A stretch of 14,860 nt of DNA from an uncultured Rhodanobacter sp. Its GTDB lineage: Bacteria > Pseudomonadota > Gammaproteobacteria > Xanthomonadales > Rhodanobacteraceae. The first letter of the stretch is position 1. Each line of letters begins with the position of its first letter. The position numbers and the translations under genes are program-made. The stretch lies in contig CAIKJM010000471.1 in NCBI GenBank assembly GCA_903827735.1, forward strand, positions 1-14,860, in the 5' to 3' direction. Of the stretch, positions 1 through 7,374 are shown in pieces. The notes below the pieces were generated by a model. It made no database searches. It worked only from the letters and a program-made list of their open reading frames with translations, and was not told where the DNA came from.

Positions 1-413
1 ACATGCAGAGAGGTGAAAAACAGCGCGATCAGCAGCACCAGCACGCCGACCACCAGGCCGCGCGTCACTGCGCCGGCGACATAGCCGAGCAGGATCACCC
101 AGTTCGGCATTGGCGAGACCAGCATCTCTTCCACCGATCGGCTGAACTTGGCGCCGAAGAACGAACTGGAGATGTTGCCGTAGCTATTGGTGATGATGCT
201 CATCATGACCAGGCCGGGCACGATGTACTGGATGTAGCTGAAGCCGCCTTCGATGGTGCCGATGCGGCCGCCGATGAGTTTGCCGAATACCACGAAATAC
301 AGCGTCATGGTGATCGCCGGCGGAATCAGCGTCTGCGTCCAGATGCGCATGATGCGCACGATTTCGCGGCGTACCAGCGTCTGCAGCGCAACGAGATTGG
401 TTGAGGTACTCAT
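1..413 (-). CDS. yadH: ABC-2 type exporter permease, YadH-like (3' part beyond window)
   Basis: Inner-membrane permease of an ABC-2 type exporter, partner of the ATPase encoded just upstream. Its ATG (413-411) overlaps the ATPase stop as ATGA, so the pair is translationally coupled. The 137 visible residues begin MSTSTNLVALQTLVRREI, followed by hydrophobic stretches at about 29-47 (ending VVFGKL), 60-76 (YIQYIVPGLVMMSII) and 104-134. The segment GNISSSFFGAKFSRSVEEML (about 79-98) and the following SPMPNW are typical of the YadH/NodJ permease branch. E. coli YadH, from memory, is about 256 residues, so roughly half is present. The substrate is unknown. The family call is firm because the partner is a very close YadG homologue; substrate and exact role are not inferable. 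Confidence 0.9.
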   Translation of the reverse strand, partial: MSTSTNLVALQTLVRREIVRIMRIWTQTLIPPAITMTLYFVVFGKLIGGRIGTIEGGFSYIQYIVPGLVMMSIITNSYGNISSSFFGAKFSRSVEEMLVSPMPNWVILLGYVAGAVTRGLVVGVLVLLIALFFTSLH

Positions 414-1363
414 GCCGCTTTCTCCGCGCCGTCGTGGTCATGGCGTCCGTTTTCGACCAGCCGCACGAACAGCTCCTCCAGTCGGTTGGTTTTGTTGCGC
501 ATCGACACGACCGTGATGCAGCTTTCTGACAGTGCGGCGAACAGCGAATTGAGATCCTGCGCGCGCGGCATGTCCGCTTCCAGCGTGTGGTCGTCGATGC
601 GGCGCAAGGTGATGCCGGGCAGTGTGGGCAGGTCGCCGAGCGAGCCGCTGATGTCGAATACGAAGGTCTCGACATCCAGCGTCGCCAGCAGGTTGCGCAT
701 GCTGGTGTTCTCGACGATGCGGCCGCCGTCGATGATCGCGATGTTGCGGCACAGTTGTTCGGCCTCTTCCAGGTAATGGGTAGTGAGGATCACCGTGGTG
801 CCGGCCGCGTTGATGCCGCTGACGAACTGCCACATCGAGCGGCGGATCTCGATATCGACGCCGGCGGTCGGCTCGTCGAGGATCAGCAGCTTCGGCTCGT
901 TCATCATGGCGCGGGCGATCATCAGGCGGCGCTTCATGCCGCCGGACAGCATGCGCGCCTGGTGCTGCGCCTTGTCCCAAAGGCGTAGCTCCTTCAGATA
1001 TTTTTCGGCGCGCTGCGCGGCGATCTTGCGCGGCACGCCGTAGAAGCCTGCCTCGTTCACGCAGATGTCGTACAGCTTTTCGAACTGGTTGAAGTTGATT
1101 TCCTGCGGTACCAGGCCGATGAGCCTCATTGCCTCGCTGCGCTGCTTGTTGACCGAGATGCCGAACACCTTGGCATCGCCGTCGGTCGAGCTGACCAGCG
1201 AAGAGAGAATGCCGATAAGCGTCGATTTGCCGGCGCCGTTGGGGCCGAGCAGGGCGAAAAAGTCGCCCGGTTGCACGGTGAGGCTCACGCCCTTGAGGGC
1301 TTCGACGCCGTTGCCGTAGGTTTTGCGCAGGTTCTCGACGACGAGTGCGGGTGTTGAGGTCAT
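410..1363 (-). CDS. yadG: ABC exporter ATP-binding protein, YadG-like
   Basis: Cytoplasmic ATPase (317 residues) that would power the adjacent YadH-like permease. Visible motifs in order: Walker A GPNGAGKST (40-48), Q-loop around Q87 in LVPQE, signature LSGGMKRR (139-146), Walker B LLILDEP (159-165), D-loop AGVD (167-170) and H-loop H196 in TTHYLEE. The C-terminal extension with MRNKTNRLEELFV is characteristic of E. coli YadG, and length and order match that protein (about 308 residues from memory). Start is ATG at 1363-1361 with only a weak ribosome site. It overlaps yadH by ATGA and is divergent from the ferredoxin reductase gene. Substrate is unknown; in E. coli too the system is poorly characterised. 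Confidence 0.95.
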   Translation of the reverse strand: MTSTPALVVENLRKTYGNGVEALKGVSLTVQPGDFFALLGPNGAGKSTLIGILSSLVSSTDGDAKVFGISVNKQRSEAMRLIGLVPQEINFNQFEKLYDICVNEAGFYGVPRKIAAQRAEKYLKELRLWDKAQHQARMLSGGMKRRLMIARAMMNEPKLLILDEPTAGVDIEIRRSMWQFVSGINAAGTTVILTTHYLEEAEQLCRNIAIIDGGRIVENTSMRNLLATLDVETFVFDISGSLGDLPTLPGITLRRIDDHTLEADMPRAQDLNSLFAALSESCITVVSMRNKTNRLEELFVRLVENGRHDHDGAEKAA

Positions 1364-1413
1364 TGGGGTGCCAGGTGATGGAAAGCCTGGAAAACCACGC
1401 GTTGGGCGCGTCC

Positions 1414-1429
1414 TGAACCCGCAGGTTCA
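1414..1429. promoter_or_regulatory. Palindrome TGAACC-N4-GGTTCA in the yadG/reductase divergent gap
   Basis: Perfect inverted repeat with 6-bp arms TGAACC (1414-1419) and GGTTCA (1424-1429) around CGCA, in the 185-base gap between divergent genes. It lies about 63 bp upstream of the start point inferred for the reductase promoter, and 51 bp upstream of the yadG start codon. It could be a dimeric regulator site or a small RNA hairpin in the yadG leader. The repeat is seen; the role is inferred. Confidence 0.4.
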
Positions 1430-1449
1430 AATAACGGTGGCGCCAGCGT

Positions 1450-1478
1450 TTGGTCAGCGGCTCTTAGCCAACTATTAT
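1450..1478 (+). promoter_or_regulatory. Candidate sigma-70 promoter for the ferredoxin reductase gene
   Basis: TTGGTC (1450-1455, 3/6 to the -35 consensus), 17-bp spacer, TATTAT (1473-1478, 5/6 to the -10 consensus). The predicted start near 1485 would give a leader of about 64 bases. The reverse strand of 1474-1479 reads TATAAT exactly, so the same AT-rich patch could also be the -10 for yadG in the other direction, but no good -35 accompanies it there. Confidence 0.4.
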
Positions 1479-1548
1479 AGCGGGCTTGGTGCTGCCACCT
1501 GATCCTTCGGGTGCACGCACCGTTTCCTCAAGACCGTCAGGACTGCCC

Positions 1549-2295
1549 ATGGCCGATCATTTCCAGCTCCGTCTCGTCGATAGCCGCATGCTGGCGTCGT
1601 CGGTTCGCCACCTCGTTTTCGAGCGCGTGGACGGACAGCCGCTGGCGTTCCAGCCCGGGCAGTTTCTGCAGATTCACTTCCAGTACGACGACGGCACCGC
1701 AACCAAGCGCAGCTATTCGGTGGCCACCGTGGGCGATGGCAGCTCGCCCGTGCAGCGCATCGAGATTGCGGTGAGCTATGTCGAAGGTGGCGCAGCCACC
1801 AAGCTGCTGGGCGAGCTGGCCCATGACGGCCTCATTGATGCCAGCGGACCCTACGGACGCTTCTGCCTACACGAGGCCGATGTCCATCCGCGTTATCTGC
1901 TGCTGGCCACGGGCACGGGCGTGACGCCGTACCGCGCGATGCTGCCGCAAATTGCCGCACTGCTGGAAAAGGGCGATCGCGAAGTTGTGCTGCTGTACGG
2001 CGCGCGTACCGAAGAAGAGCTGCTTTACGGCGACGAGTTCGAAGCCTTTGCGCAGCAGCACTCGGGCTTCGTGTTTCATGGCTGCCTGAGCCGGCAGCCG
2101 CGCGCCCGTCCATTACCGACCGATCGCAGCGGCCACGTGCAGAACGTGCTGGCCGAATTGGCACCCAGCGCCGACCGCGACATCGCCTACCTGTGCGGCA
2201 ACCCCAACATGGTGGACGCCGCCTTTACCGCGCTGAAGGACTTCGGTCTGCCGGTGCCGCAGATCCGGCGCGAAAAGTACATTTCTTCGCGCTGA
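1549..2295 (+). CDS. Ferredoxin--NADP(+) reductase / FAD-binding oxidoreductase
   Basis: A 248-residue flavoenzyme of the plant-type ferredoxin--NADP reductase family, moving electrons between NADPH and ferredoxin or flavodoxin in the cytosol. An FAD-binding barrel comes first, with PGQF (36-39) and the flavin motif RSYS (54-57). The Rossmann NADP domain follows, with GTGVTPYRAM (122-131), YGART (150-154) and CGNPNMV (216-222), and the chain ends REKYISSR. Length matches the bacterial Fpr group. The ATG at 1549 has AGGA (1539-1542) six bases upstream; an in-frame TTG at 1486 would add an atypical leader. Its TGA (2293-2295) directly abuts the TGA of the convergent pilus subunit gene. In related bacteria such enzymes serve redox balance, iron-sulfur supply or oxidative-stress defence; which applies here is not visible. 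Confidence 0.92.
   Translation: MADHFQLRLVDSRMLASSVRHLVFERVDGQPLAFQPGQFLQIHFQYDDGTATKRSYSVATVGDGSSPVQRIEIAVSYVEGGAATKLLGELAHDGLIDASGPYGRFCLHEADVHPRYLLLATGTGVTPYRAMLPQIAALLEKGDREVVLLYGARTEEELLYGDEFEAFAQQHSGFVFHGCLSRQPRARPLPTDRSGHVQNVLAELAPSADRDIAYLCGNPNMVDAAFTALKDFGLPVPQIRREKYISSR
2268..2292. terminator. Hairpin at a zero-gap convergent gene junction
   Basis: Perfect 7-bp inverted repeat GCGCGAA (2268-2274) and TTCGCGC (2286-2292) with an 11-base loop, ending one base before the reductase stop codon. Read on the minus strand, it begins three bases after the stop codon of the pilus tip gene. No T-tract follows on either side, so it is not a canonical intrinsic terminator. It could mark the 3' end or protect the pilus mRNA. 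It could also be chance within coding sequence. Confidence 0.3.
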
Positions 2296-3312
2296 TCAGT
2301 AGGTCACGTTGACGGTAATGGTGTCGCTGTAGGTGCCGGGTGTGGGCGTGGTCTGGGGTGCTACGCGGCCGTAGACGGTATTGGTCTGCACGGCGCCGTT
2401 TCCCGTTCCGGTGACGGTATCGGTATTAACCGTATTGCCCCAGCGTAGAGTGCGGGCGCTGTCCTGATACAGCTCATAGGTGACCAGGTCGCCGCTGCTG
2501 CCGGCCATTTGCCGGGTGGCGCCGCTGGCGTGCTGGCCGTTGTCCAGTCCGATCTGGAACGCGGTGTTGTTGGTGCACTGGGTTTGCACGGTGGTCGTGG
2601 CGTCCACGTTGTTGGTCAGCAGGCCGACCGTCGATCCGAAATTGAGGTTGTTGGCCGCCGTGATGGTGCAGGTCTTGGTGATCACGGCGTTCGCCGTGAA
2701 GCTGAAAGCGCTGGCGTTACCGGTGCCGCAGGTGGCCGGAGTGGTCGTGTAATTGGAGGCGACGGTGATCTCGGCGTCGGTGCCTGCAAATGAGCTGATG
2801 TAGGTTCCGGCGGTAAGACCTAGCTGCGCGTTGGGCACGCTGGCATACACCGTGGTGGTGCCGGTAAGAGTGCCGGGTAACAGCACGGTGATGCCGAGAG
2901 GCACCACGACCGATGTTTGATACGGCTGGCTGTTGACGGCCGAAAAAAGCGAGCCCCAGATCTGCGTGCGCGCGCTGTCCTGATACATCTGGAACTGCAG
3001 ATTTTGCCCGGTGCCAGCCGACATCAGCCGATTGGTTCCCAGAACGCCAGCGGTGCCATTACCGATATTGATGCAGAACGTCGCGTTCGCAGCCTGCAGC
3101 AACGAGGGGTTTTTGCAGGTCCAGCCGATCGATGCCGACGTGGTGGCGCCGGCAACCAGCCCGTCGACGGTGCCGAAGTTGATCGTCGGCGCGCTGGTCA
3201 CGCTGCAGGTGACTGAGGCGGCTTGAGCTTGTACGGCGCGCGGCGCCGTCAGCGCGCCGCCGATCAGCATGATCAGCAACACCATCGTGGTGATCAGTGG
3301 CCGCTTCATCAT
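2296..3312 (-). CDS. Two-domain SCPU protein, probable tip adhesin of archaic pilus (CsuE-like)
   Basis: Secreted 338-residue protein with two tandem spore-coat-protein-U domains, the organisation of tip subunits in archaic chaperone-usher pili (CsuE of Acinetobacter is about the same length). Signal peptide about 1-30, ending AVQAQA. Domain 1 covers roughly 33-185 (TCSVTSAPTINFG onward); domain 2 runs from about 211 to the end (ITKTCTITAANNLNFG onward) and closes with DTITVNVTY. The halves share the internal motif YQDSAR (110-115, 282-287) followed by W-G, showing an ancient duplication. Cysteines at 36, 66, 80, 195, 215 and 246 suit domain disulfides. The ATG at 3312 overlaps the usher stop as ATGA, with GGAG (3321-3324) eight bases upstream; a second ATG follows at 3309. 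It likely caps the pilus and binds surfaces, but the ligand is unknown. Confidence 0.85.
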   Translation of the reverse strand: MMKRPLITTMVLLIMLIGGALTAPRAVQAQAASVTCSVTSAPTINFGTVDGLVAGATTSASIGWTCKNPSLLQAANATFCINIGNGTAGVLGTNRLMSAGTGQNLQFQMYQDSARTQIWGSLFSAVNSQPYQTSVVVPLGITVLLPGTLTGTTTVYASVPNAQLGLTAGTYISSFAGTDAEITVASNYTTTPATCGTGNASAFSFTANAVITKTCTITAANNLNFGSTVGLLTNNVDATTTVQTQCTNNTAFQIGLDNGQHASGATRQMAGSSGDLVTYELYQDSARTLRWGNTVNTDTVTGTGNGAVQTNTVYGRVAPQTTPTPGTYSDTITVNVTY

Positions 3313-5717
3313 CGGGAGGTCTCCGCTACGCAGCGCAGCGGGCCGATGTGCGGAATCGTCGTGCCCATCTTGCGATAGTCGAAGGCTACGTGGCATTCGC
3401 CCTCGGGCGTGAGCACGTCCAGCACCGTGTGCTTTTGCAGAGTTTCCAGATAGGCCTGACCGTCGAACCCGACCAGCGCGGGATCATCGCTGTGCTGACC
3501 ATGCACCCGCACCTGACTGCCCAGCGCCAGCGGCTTGCCGCTCGTATCGACCAGGGTTAGCACGCCGGCCTGCACCGGCGTGATACCGAACTTGACCAGT
3601 GTGCCGGCGCGATCGGTTGGTGTGGCGATCGTTCTGACCTGATCGATCCGCACGTCTTGCGGGAGCTGCATCGGGTCGATCGACACCTCGTTGTTCTGAT
3701 ACGAATTCAGCGGCTCGACCAGCAGCATGCCGTGGCTGTCGGTGGTGCCGATCGGGTTGTTCTGGAGTTTCACCGGCACACCGGCCACGCCATCGGTGGA
3801 AACGACGGCGAAGGCATCGTCGATGCGCCGCGAAGCGAACACGTCGCCGCCCATCAAGACCAGCGAGCCGGTAGCGCCAGCGTAGCCGTAGCTTTGGCCG
3901 GCGATCGAGCTGACGCCGACGTCCAGCATGCCGTAGCGGCCCAGATAATCCACTTCGCCCTGGCCGCCGTTCTGATCACCGCCCTGTCGCAAGTCGGCGC
4001 GCCAGCCCCAGCCGCCGGCGCTGGGCGCCGACTGGCTGGCGTCCAGGCTCAGTCCCGTACTCGTGCCGTCGCGCTGCAGGCCGGTGCTTATCGTCGTGGT
4101 GTTGTCCAGCACGACGTTGAATCCGGCGAACAGGCTGCGATCGGTCGCATTGTCCAGGTTCTGGTTGGCGCTCAGGCTTAGTGACATCGCATGCCCGATC
4201 GACTTGAACCAGTACACGGTGGCGTAGCGCGAGGGGTCCTGTTTGGGATAGCGCAAATCCAGATAGCTCACGCCAAACTCGCCCAAGTGCCGGGTGCTGT
4301 AGCCGACTACCGCCTGCGTGCTGACGCTCGGTGGCGGGGCGCCATACAGCGAGGCGACATCCAGGTAGTCGCCGCGCGTGCGGGTTTCGTCCACGCTGAA
4401 ATTGAAGCGGTTGTTGCGCCAGCTGTAGCCTGCGCTGTACTGCGAGCCACTCTGGCCCTGGTGCACGCTCTGCGCCAGCGAGCCGGAGAGAACGCCGCCG
4501 CTCTCGCCCAGCAGCCATACGCCGCCGGCGCCCGCTTCGGTCAGGCCGGCGGTGGCCTCGCCGTGCAGTTCGGCGGTGAAGTGATCGCTGACGCCATAGC
4601 GCCAGTTGCCGCTGGCGGCAGGGTCGTGGCCGTAGTCAAACGACGCCAGCCCGTAGTTTTCGCGCACGTAGCCGATGTCGGTCGACCACTGCGACAGCCC
4701 TTGTTGCAGCAGCTGATGCGTGTCGTACAGCGAAAAGTTGAGCGTGGTCGCTCGTCCCAGCGCATCGGTCAGCACGATCTGCGCATTGCCCGCGCCGCTG
4801 ATGTTGGGAATGGTGTTGAGTTGAAACGGTCCGCTCGGCACTTTGCCGCTGTATTGTCGTAGTCCATTGACGTAGAGATCGACCTGCGACGGTAGCGTGG
4901 CCGAGCCAATAAACGCCGGCAGCGGTGCGGTGATCAGATATGGCTGCAGCGCGAAGTCGGTACCCAGCTGGATGCCGCCGATGCGGGTCGAGCGCGTCCA
5001 GGTTTGCGCGCCGGTCAGCGTGTCACCAAAACGCAGCGTCAGCAGGTTGTCGGGAAAGGAGGTGCTGAACGAGGTATCCAGTCGCACCGTCTTGTCGGTG
5101 GAAGCGCTGCCGTCGCCACGCGTGGCCTGAGACAGGCTGGTGCTGCTGAACACGCCGGCGGGTCCAAACACGCGCAGCTCGGTGAAGGCGCTCAAGCTGC
5201 CGGTGCCGTGCTCGCCCTGGGTGCCGTAGACCTCGTAGTTGAGCAGCGCGCCGGGCGATGCGCTGGGCTTTTTTGCCGAGGCGGTCGGCGTATTCAATAC
5301 CGTGGTCGACAGCCGCAGCAGGCGCAGCGGCACGTTGATTTTCACCGTCTGCTGGCTGGCATCGTAGGCGACCATGCTGCCGGGCAGACTGTTAAGCCGC
5401 AGCGGGTCGGACATGCCGGGCGGCAGCGCGAACCCAAGCTGACGCAAGGTGGCTTGGCTGACCCACAGCTGCCCATCGCGAAGGCTGAAGTGGGCCAAGC
5501 CGCTGGATGCGCCGTTGAGTATCACGTCCAAATACAGATCGTTTCCTGTCTGGCCCGTTGGGTTACCGCCATCCGCAATCAGTGCGGGGTTGGCGGCGGG
5601 TGCTGCGCTGTCTGCTTTGTTCGATGCGTGCGCTGCCGCTGCCAGCCATCCCTGCATCAAGACCAGCTCAGCGAGGACGATCGGCCAGCAACAGCTTTTG
5701 CGTAGCCTTCTCGCCAT
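3309..5717 (-). CDS. Outer-membrane fimbrial usher (archaic/Csu type), operon 1
   Basis: An 802-residue usher of the FimD/PapC family, the outer-membrane pore that accepts chaperone-bound subunits and assembles the pilus. Signal peptide about 1-32 (ending AAAHAS). An N-terminal periplasmic domain spans about 58-200 (NDLYLDVILNG, then FSLRDGQLWVS). The barrel begins near LRFGDTLTG (228-236), followed by the plug region DLYVNGLRQYSGKVPSGPFQL (280-300) and GAGNAQIVLTDALGR (308-322). The C-terminal domain carries a cysteine pair (GECHVAFDY and PLRCVAETSR). The ATG at 5717 has a strong GGAGG nine bases upstream; a GTG at 5741 lacks this. The start lies inside the chaperone gene (50-base overlap) and the stop overlaps the tip gene as ATGA. 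Similar in role but clearly divergent from the second usher in this window. Confidence 0.93.
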   Translation of the reverse strand: MARRLRKSCCWPIVLAELVLMQGWLAAAAHASNKADSAAPAANPALIADGGNPTGQTGNDLYLDVILNGASSGLAHFSLRDGQLWVSQATLRQLGFALPPGMSDPLRLNSLPGSMVAYDASQQTVKINVPLRLLRLSTTVLNTPTASAKKPSASPGALLNYEVYGTQGEHGTGSLSAFTELRVFGPAGVFSSTSLSQATRGDGSASTDKTVRLDTSFSTSFPDNLLTLRFGDTLTGAQTWTRSTRIGGIQLGTDFALQPYLITAPLPAFIGSATLPSQVDLYVNGLRQYSGKVPSGPFQLNTIPNISGAGNAQIVLTDALGRATTLNFSLYDTHQLLQQGLSQWSTDIGYVRENYGLASFDYGHDPAASGNWRYGVSDHFTAELHGEATAGLTEAGAGGVWLLGESGGVLSGSLAQSVHQGQSGSQYSAGYSWRNNRFNFSVDETRTRGDYLDVASLYGAPPPSVSTQAVVGYSTRHLGEFGVSYLDLRYPKQDPSRYATVYWFKSIGHAMSLSLSANQNLDNATDRSLFAGFNVVLDNTTTISTGLQRDGTSTGLSLDASQSAPSAGGWGWRADLRQGGDQNGGQGEVDYLGRYGMLDVGVSSIAGQSYGYAGATGSLVLMGGDVFASRRIDDAFAVVSTDGVAGVPVKLQNNPIGTTDSHGMLLVEPLNSYQNNEVSIDPMQLPQDVRIDQVRTIATPTDRAGTLVKFGITPVQAGVLTLVDTSGKPLALGSQVRVHGQHSDDPALVGFDGQAYLETLQKHTVLDVLTPEGECHVAFDYRKMGTTIPHIGPLRCVAETSR

Positions 5718-6417
5718 TGATCGATGCCTCCAGCGTGCCACCGGACGCGAACACGGCCACGGGCGGTTTCAAGACCCAGCGCATGGTGGCGCCGGGAAGC
5801 ACGTAACCGAGCAGGCCCGGCGTGATTTCGCTGCGCTGACCGGCACGGTTGATGAAACTCAAGCTGGCCAGCTGCGCGTGGCTGCCGCCGGTGTTGCCAA
5901 CCTGCAGCACCGCATGGTCGCCGTCGCGCTGTAGGGCCCAGTGCAGAGCGGGCGGCGCCGCCGCCGGTCCGGCCGGTTCCACGAACACCGGCACGCTGTA
6001 ATGCAGGACGAACTGCAGGCCTTTTTTGCCGTGCATGTCGACCGGCAGTTCATCAATGGCTACGCGAAAAGCGTCTTCGACGGCGCCAGGGCCATTGGGC
6101 GGTGCGCCGAGGCGTATCACCCGCACCAGCTGCGGCTCGCCGACCGCCAGTTGCAGCATCGGGGGACTGATCACCAGCCCCTGCGATGGCGTCAGCTGAT
6201 CGCCGCTAGCGTCTTGCGACCAGTGATAGACCCGCACCTGCGCGTGGATCACGCCGTCGCCGGTATTGCTCAGCCACAGGCCGTCGGCGTTTTGCGCAGG
6301 CTGCAGGCTCAGCGTGACGGGCGCTACCTGCAGTCCGCTTGCCATGGCACTGCCGCTGGCTGCGACAAGCGCCAGCAGCGCACAACGCCAGCGACGTCTT
6401 TGCAGAACGCGCCGCAT
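5668..6417 (-). CDS. Periplasmic pilus chaperone (CsuC-like), operon 1
   Basis: A 249-residue PapD-superfamily chaperone that folds pilin subunits by donor-strand complementation in the periplasm. An arginine-rich signal peptide (about 1-28, ending GSAMAS) precedes GLQVAPVTLSLQ. The first immunoglobulin-like domain has LWLSNTG (47-53), VRVYHW (61-66), SPPMLQLAVGEPQLVRVIR (84-102) and the family hallmark AFRVAIDELP (116-125). LHYSVPVFVEP (138-148) leads into domain 2. ATG at 6417 is chosen; an in-frame TTG at 6423 abuts the pilin stop and would add two residues. There is no clear ribosome site, so it probably relies on coupling to the pilin gene six bases upstream. The 3' end overlaps the usher start by 50 bases. 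Confidence 0.92.
   Translation of the reverse strand: MRRVLQRRRWRCALLALVAASGSAMASGLQVAPVTLSLQPAQNADGLWLSNTGDGVIHAQVRVYHWSQDASGDQLTPSQGLVISPPMLQLAVGEPQLVRVIRLGAPPNGPGAVEDAFRVAIDELPVDMHGKKGLQFVLHYSVPVFVEPAGPAAAPPALHWALQRDGDHAVLQVGNTGGSHAQLASLSFINRAGQRSEITPGLLGYVLPGATMRWVLKPPVAVFASGGTLEASINGEKATQKLLLADRPR
5727..5731 (-). promoter_or_regulatory. Ribosome binding site fixing the usher 1 start
   Basis: GGAGG on the minus strand, nine bases before ATG 5717-5715. It lies within the chaperone coding region and supports the 802-residue usher over the longer GTG version. Confidence 0.6.
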
Positions 6418-6423
6418 GATCAA

Positions 6424-6951
6424 TCAATAATTGACGTTGACGGTAACGGTGTCCGCGTAGCTGTCCGGTGTGAAGTTGGCGCTGGCGGCGGTGGCGTAGA
6501 CGGTCAGCGACTGCGCCGTACCCGTGCCCGTGCCTGCCACGCCGTTGCCGACCGCGGTGGAGGTCGCCGTATTGCCCCAGATCGTGCCGCCGGCGCCGGC
6601 GGTGGAGGTCAGCTGGTAGGGCACCTTGTCGGTATTGGTGGCCGGCGCGGTGGTGGATACCATCGTGCCGGCACCGGCCGTGTTGGCGTTCGATGGCGCT
6701 AGGCCCACGTAATACGGCGTGGTCTTGGAGCAGTTGACGCTGATGGTGTTGCTACCGGTGGTGTTCACCGCAGTGGCAGCTACCGATCCCAGGTTGATAT
6801 TGGATGCGCTGCCTGCCGTGACGGTGCAGGCCTTGGTGATGGTGATCAGCACCTGAAAGGTAGCGGTGGCTGGATTAGCGGCTTGTGCAGAAGCCGCGCC
6901 GGTCATGAGTGCGGCGAAAACGGCAGCACGCAGAGTGTTCTTGATGGACAT
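6424..6951 (-). CDS. SCPU-domain major pilin (CsuA/B-like), operon 1
   Basis: First gene of the left pilus operon: a 175-residue secreted pilin with one spore-coat-U domain. Signal peptide 1-24 (MSIKNTLRAAV to ASAQA). The mature N-terminus ATATFQVLITITKAC has the alternating hydrophobic pattern of a donor strand. Cysteines 42 and 74 (KACTVT, VNCSKT) match the usual SCPU disulfide. WGN (125-127) and the terminal DTVTVNVNY are family marks. The ATG at 6951 has GGGGA (6958-6962) six bases upstream. A longer frame reaching 7026 would start upstream of the sigma-54 start point and is discarded. A glycine/threonine-rich, low-charge composition fits a polymerising subunit. The stop lies six bases before the chaperone ATG. 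Confidence 0.9.
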   Translation of the reverse strand: MSIKNTLRAAVFAALMTGAASAQAANPATATFQVLITITKACTVTAGSASNINLGSVAATAVNTTGSNTISVNCSKTTPYYVGLAPSNANTAGAGTMVSTTAPATNTDKVPYQLTSTAGAGGTIWGNTATSTAVGNGVAGTGTGTAQSLTVYATAASANFTPDSYADTVTVNVNY

Positions 6952-7007
6952 GTGTTTTCCCCGGTTAGCTGGACAGTTCGGTAAACGCTTTAAGTGCGAT
7001 ACCTGAC

Positions 7008-7023
7008 GCAATCCCTGTGCCAA
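7008..7023 (-). promoter_or_regulatory. Sigma-54 (RpoN) promoter of pilus operon 1
   Basis: On the minus strand TTGGCACAGGGATTGC matches the known consensus TGGCACR-N4-TTGC, with GG and GC separated by exactly 10 bases. With the -12 base at 7008, transcription would start near 6996, giving a leader of about 45 bases to the pilin ATG at 6951. Sigma-54 promoters need an enhancer-binding activator and ATP, so the operon should be silent without a dedicated signal. Nearly identical to the element before operon 2. Confidence 0.82.
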
Positions 7024-7374
7024 CAAGTCTCAGATAACCCGGTGTCGACCTATGCACAAAAAATGACATGTGCAGGCGTGGCGCCGGTTTTTTCAGCTTT
7101 CTTCGAGACAACTCTCGTGCAGGGATATCCAAGATGAGCGGTGCATCACGCTTTCTCTCTCTGTGAACAAGCGCTTATTCGAGGTGCAGCCATCCATATG
7201 GAGCGGTGTTCACGCATGCTGATGACGCGGCAGGGCGATGTCTGCCCGCAGCTGCTGCCGTTGATGTACAGCACTACGATGCTGACATCGCTGTTGGTCT
7301 GGATCAAGCCGCCGTCGCAGTTTTCGGCACCGGCGTATTGCTGGCCAATTTGGCGTCGATGTAGGCCATGTGGA
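7024..7374. other. Inter-operon region upstream of pilus operon 1: small palindromes and a possible coding relic
   Basis: No intact gene is supported. Inverted repeats upstream of the sigma-54 promoter could bind its activator: TGCACA-N10-TGTGCA (7053-7074), CGAGA-CAAC-TCTCG (7104-7117) and the perfect palindrome TCCATATGGA (7193-7202). No intrinsic terminator for operon 2 was found after its last stop at 7375, so read-through into operon 1 is possible. About 7205-7340, read on the minus strand, has strongly G/C third positions without an intact start (see findings). Confidence 0.4.

Noticed and set aside
438..1430. Minus-strand open frame of 330 residues
   Set aside because: Same strand as yadG but another frame; composition is Arg/Pro/His-rich without motifs, while the yadG frame has every ABC motif.
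3657..5705. Several plus-strand open frames of 170-230 residues across usher 1
   Set aside because: All are antisense shadows of the usher and rich in Ala, Arg, Gln and Val, with no motifs.
7059..7100. T-runs near 7059-7063 and 7088-7093 considered as terminator tails
   Set aside because: No stable stem sits directly before either run in the relevant direction; the best is a 4-bp stem with no gene upstream on that strand.
6967..7197. Minus-strand open frame of 76 codons starting ATG 7197
   Set aside because: Spans the sigma-54 promoter of operon 1, lacks a ribosome site and has mixed third-position bases.
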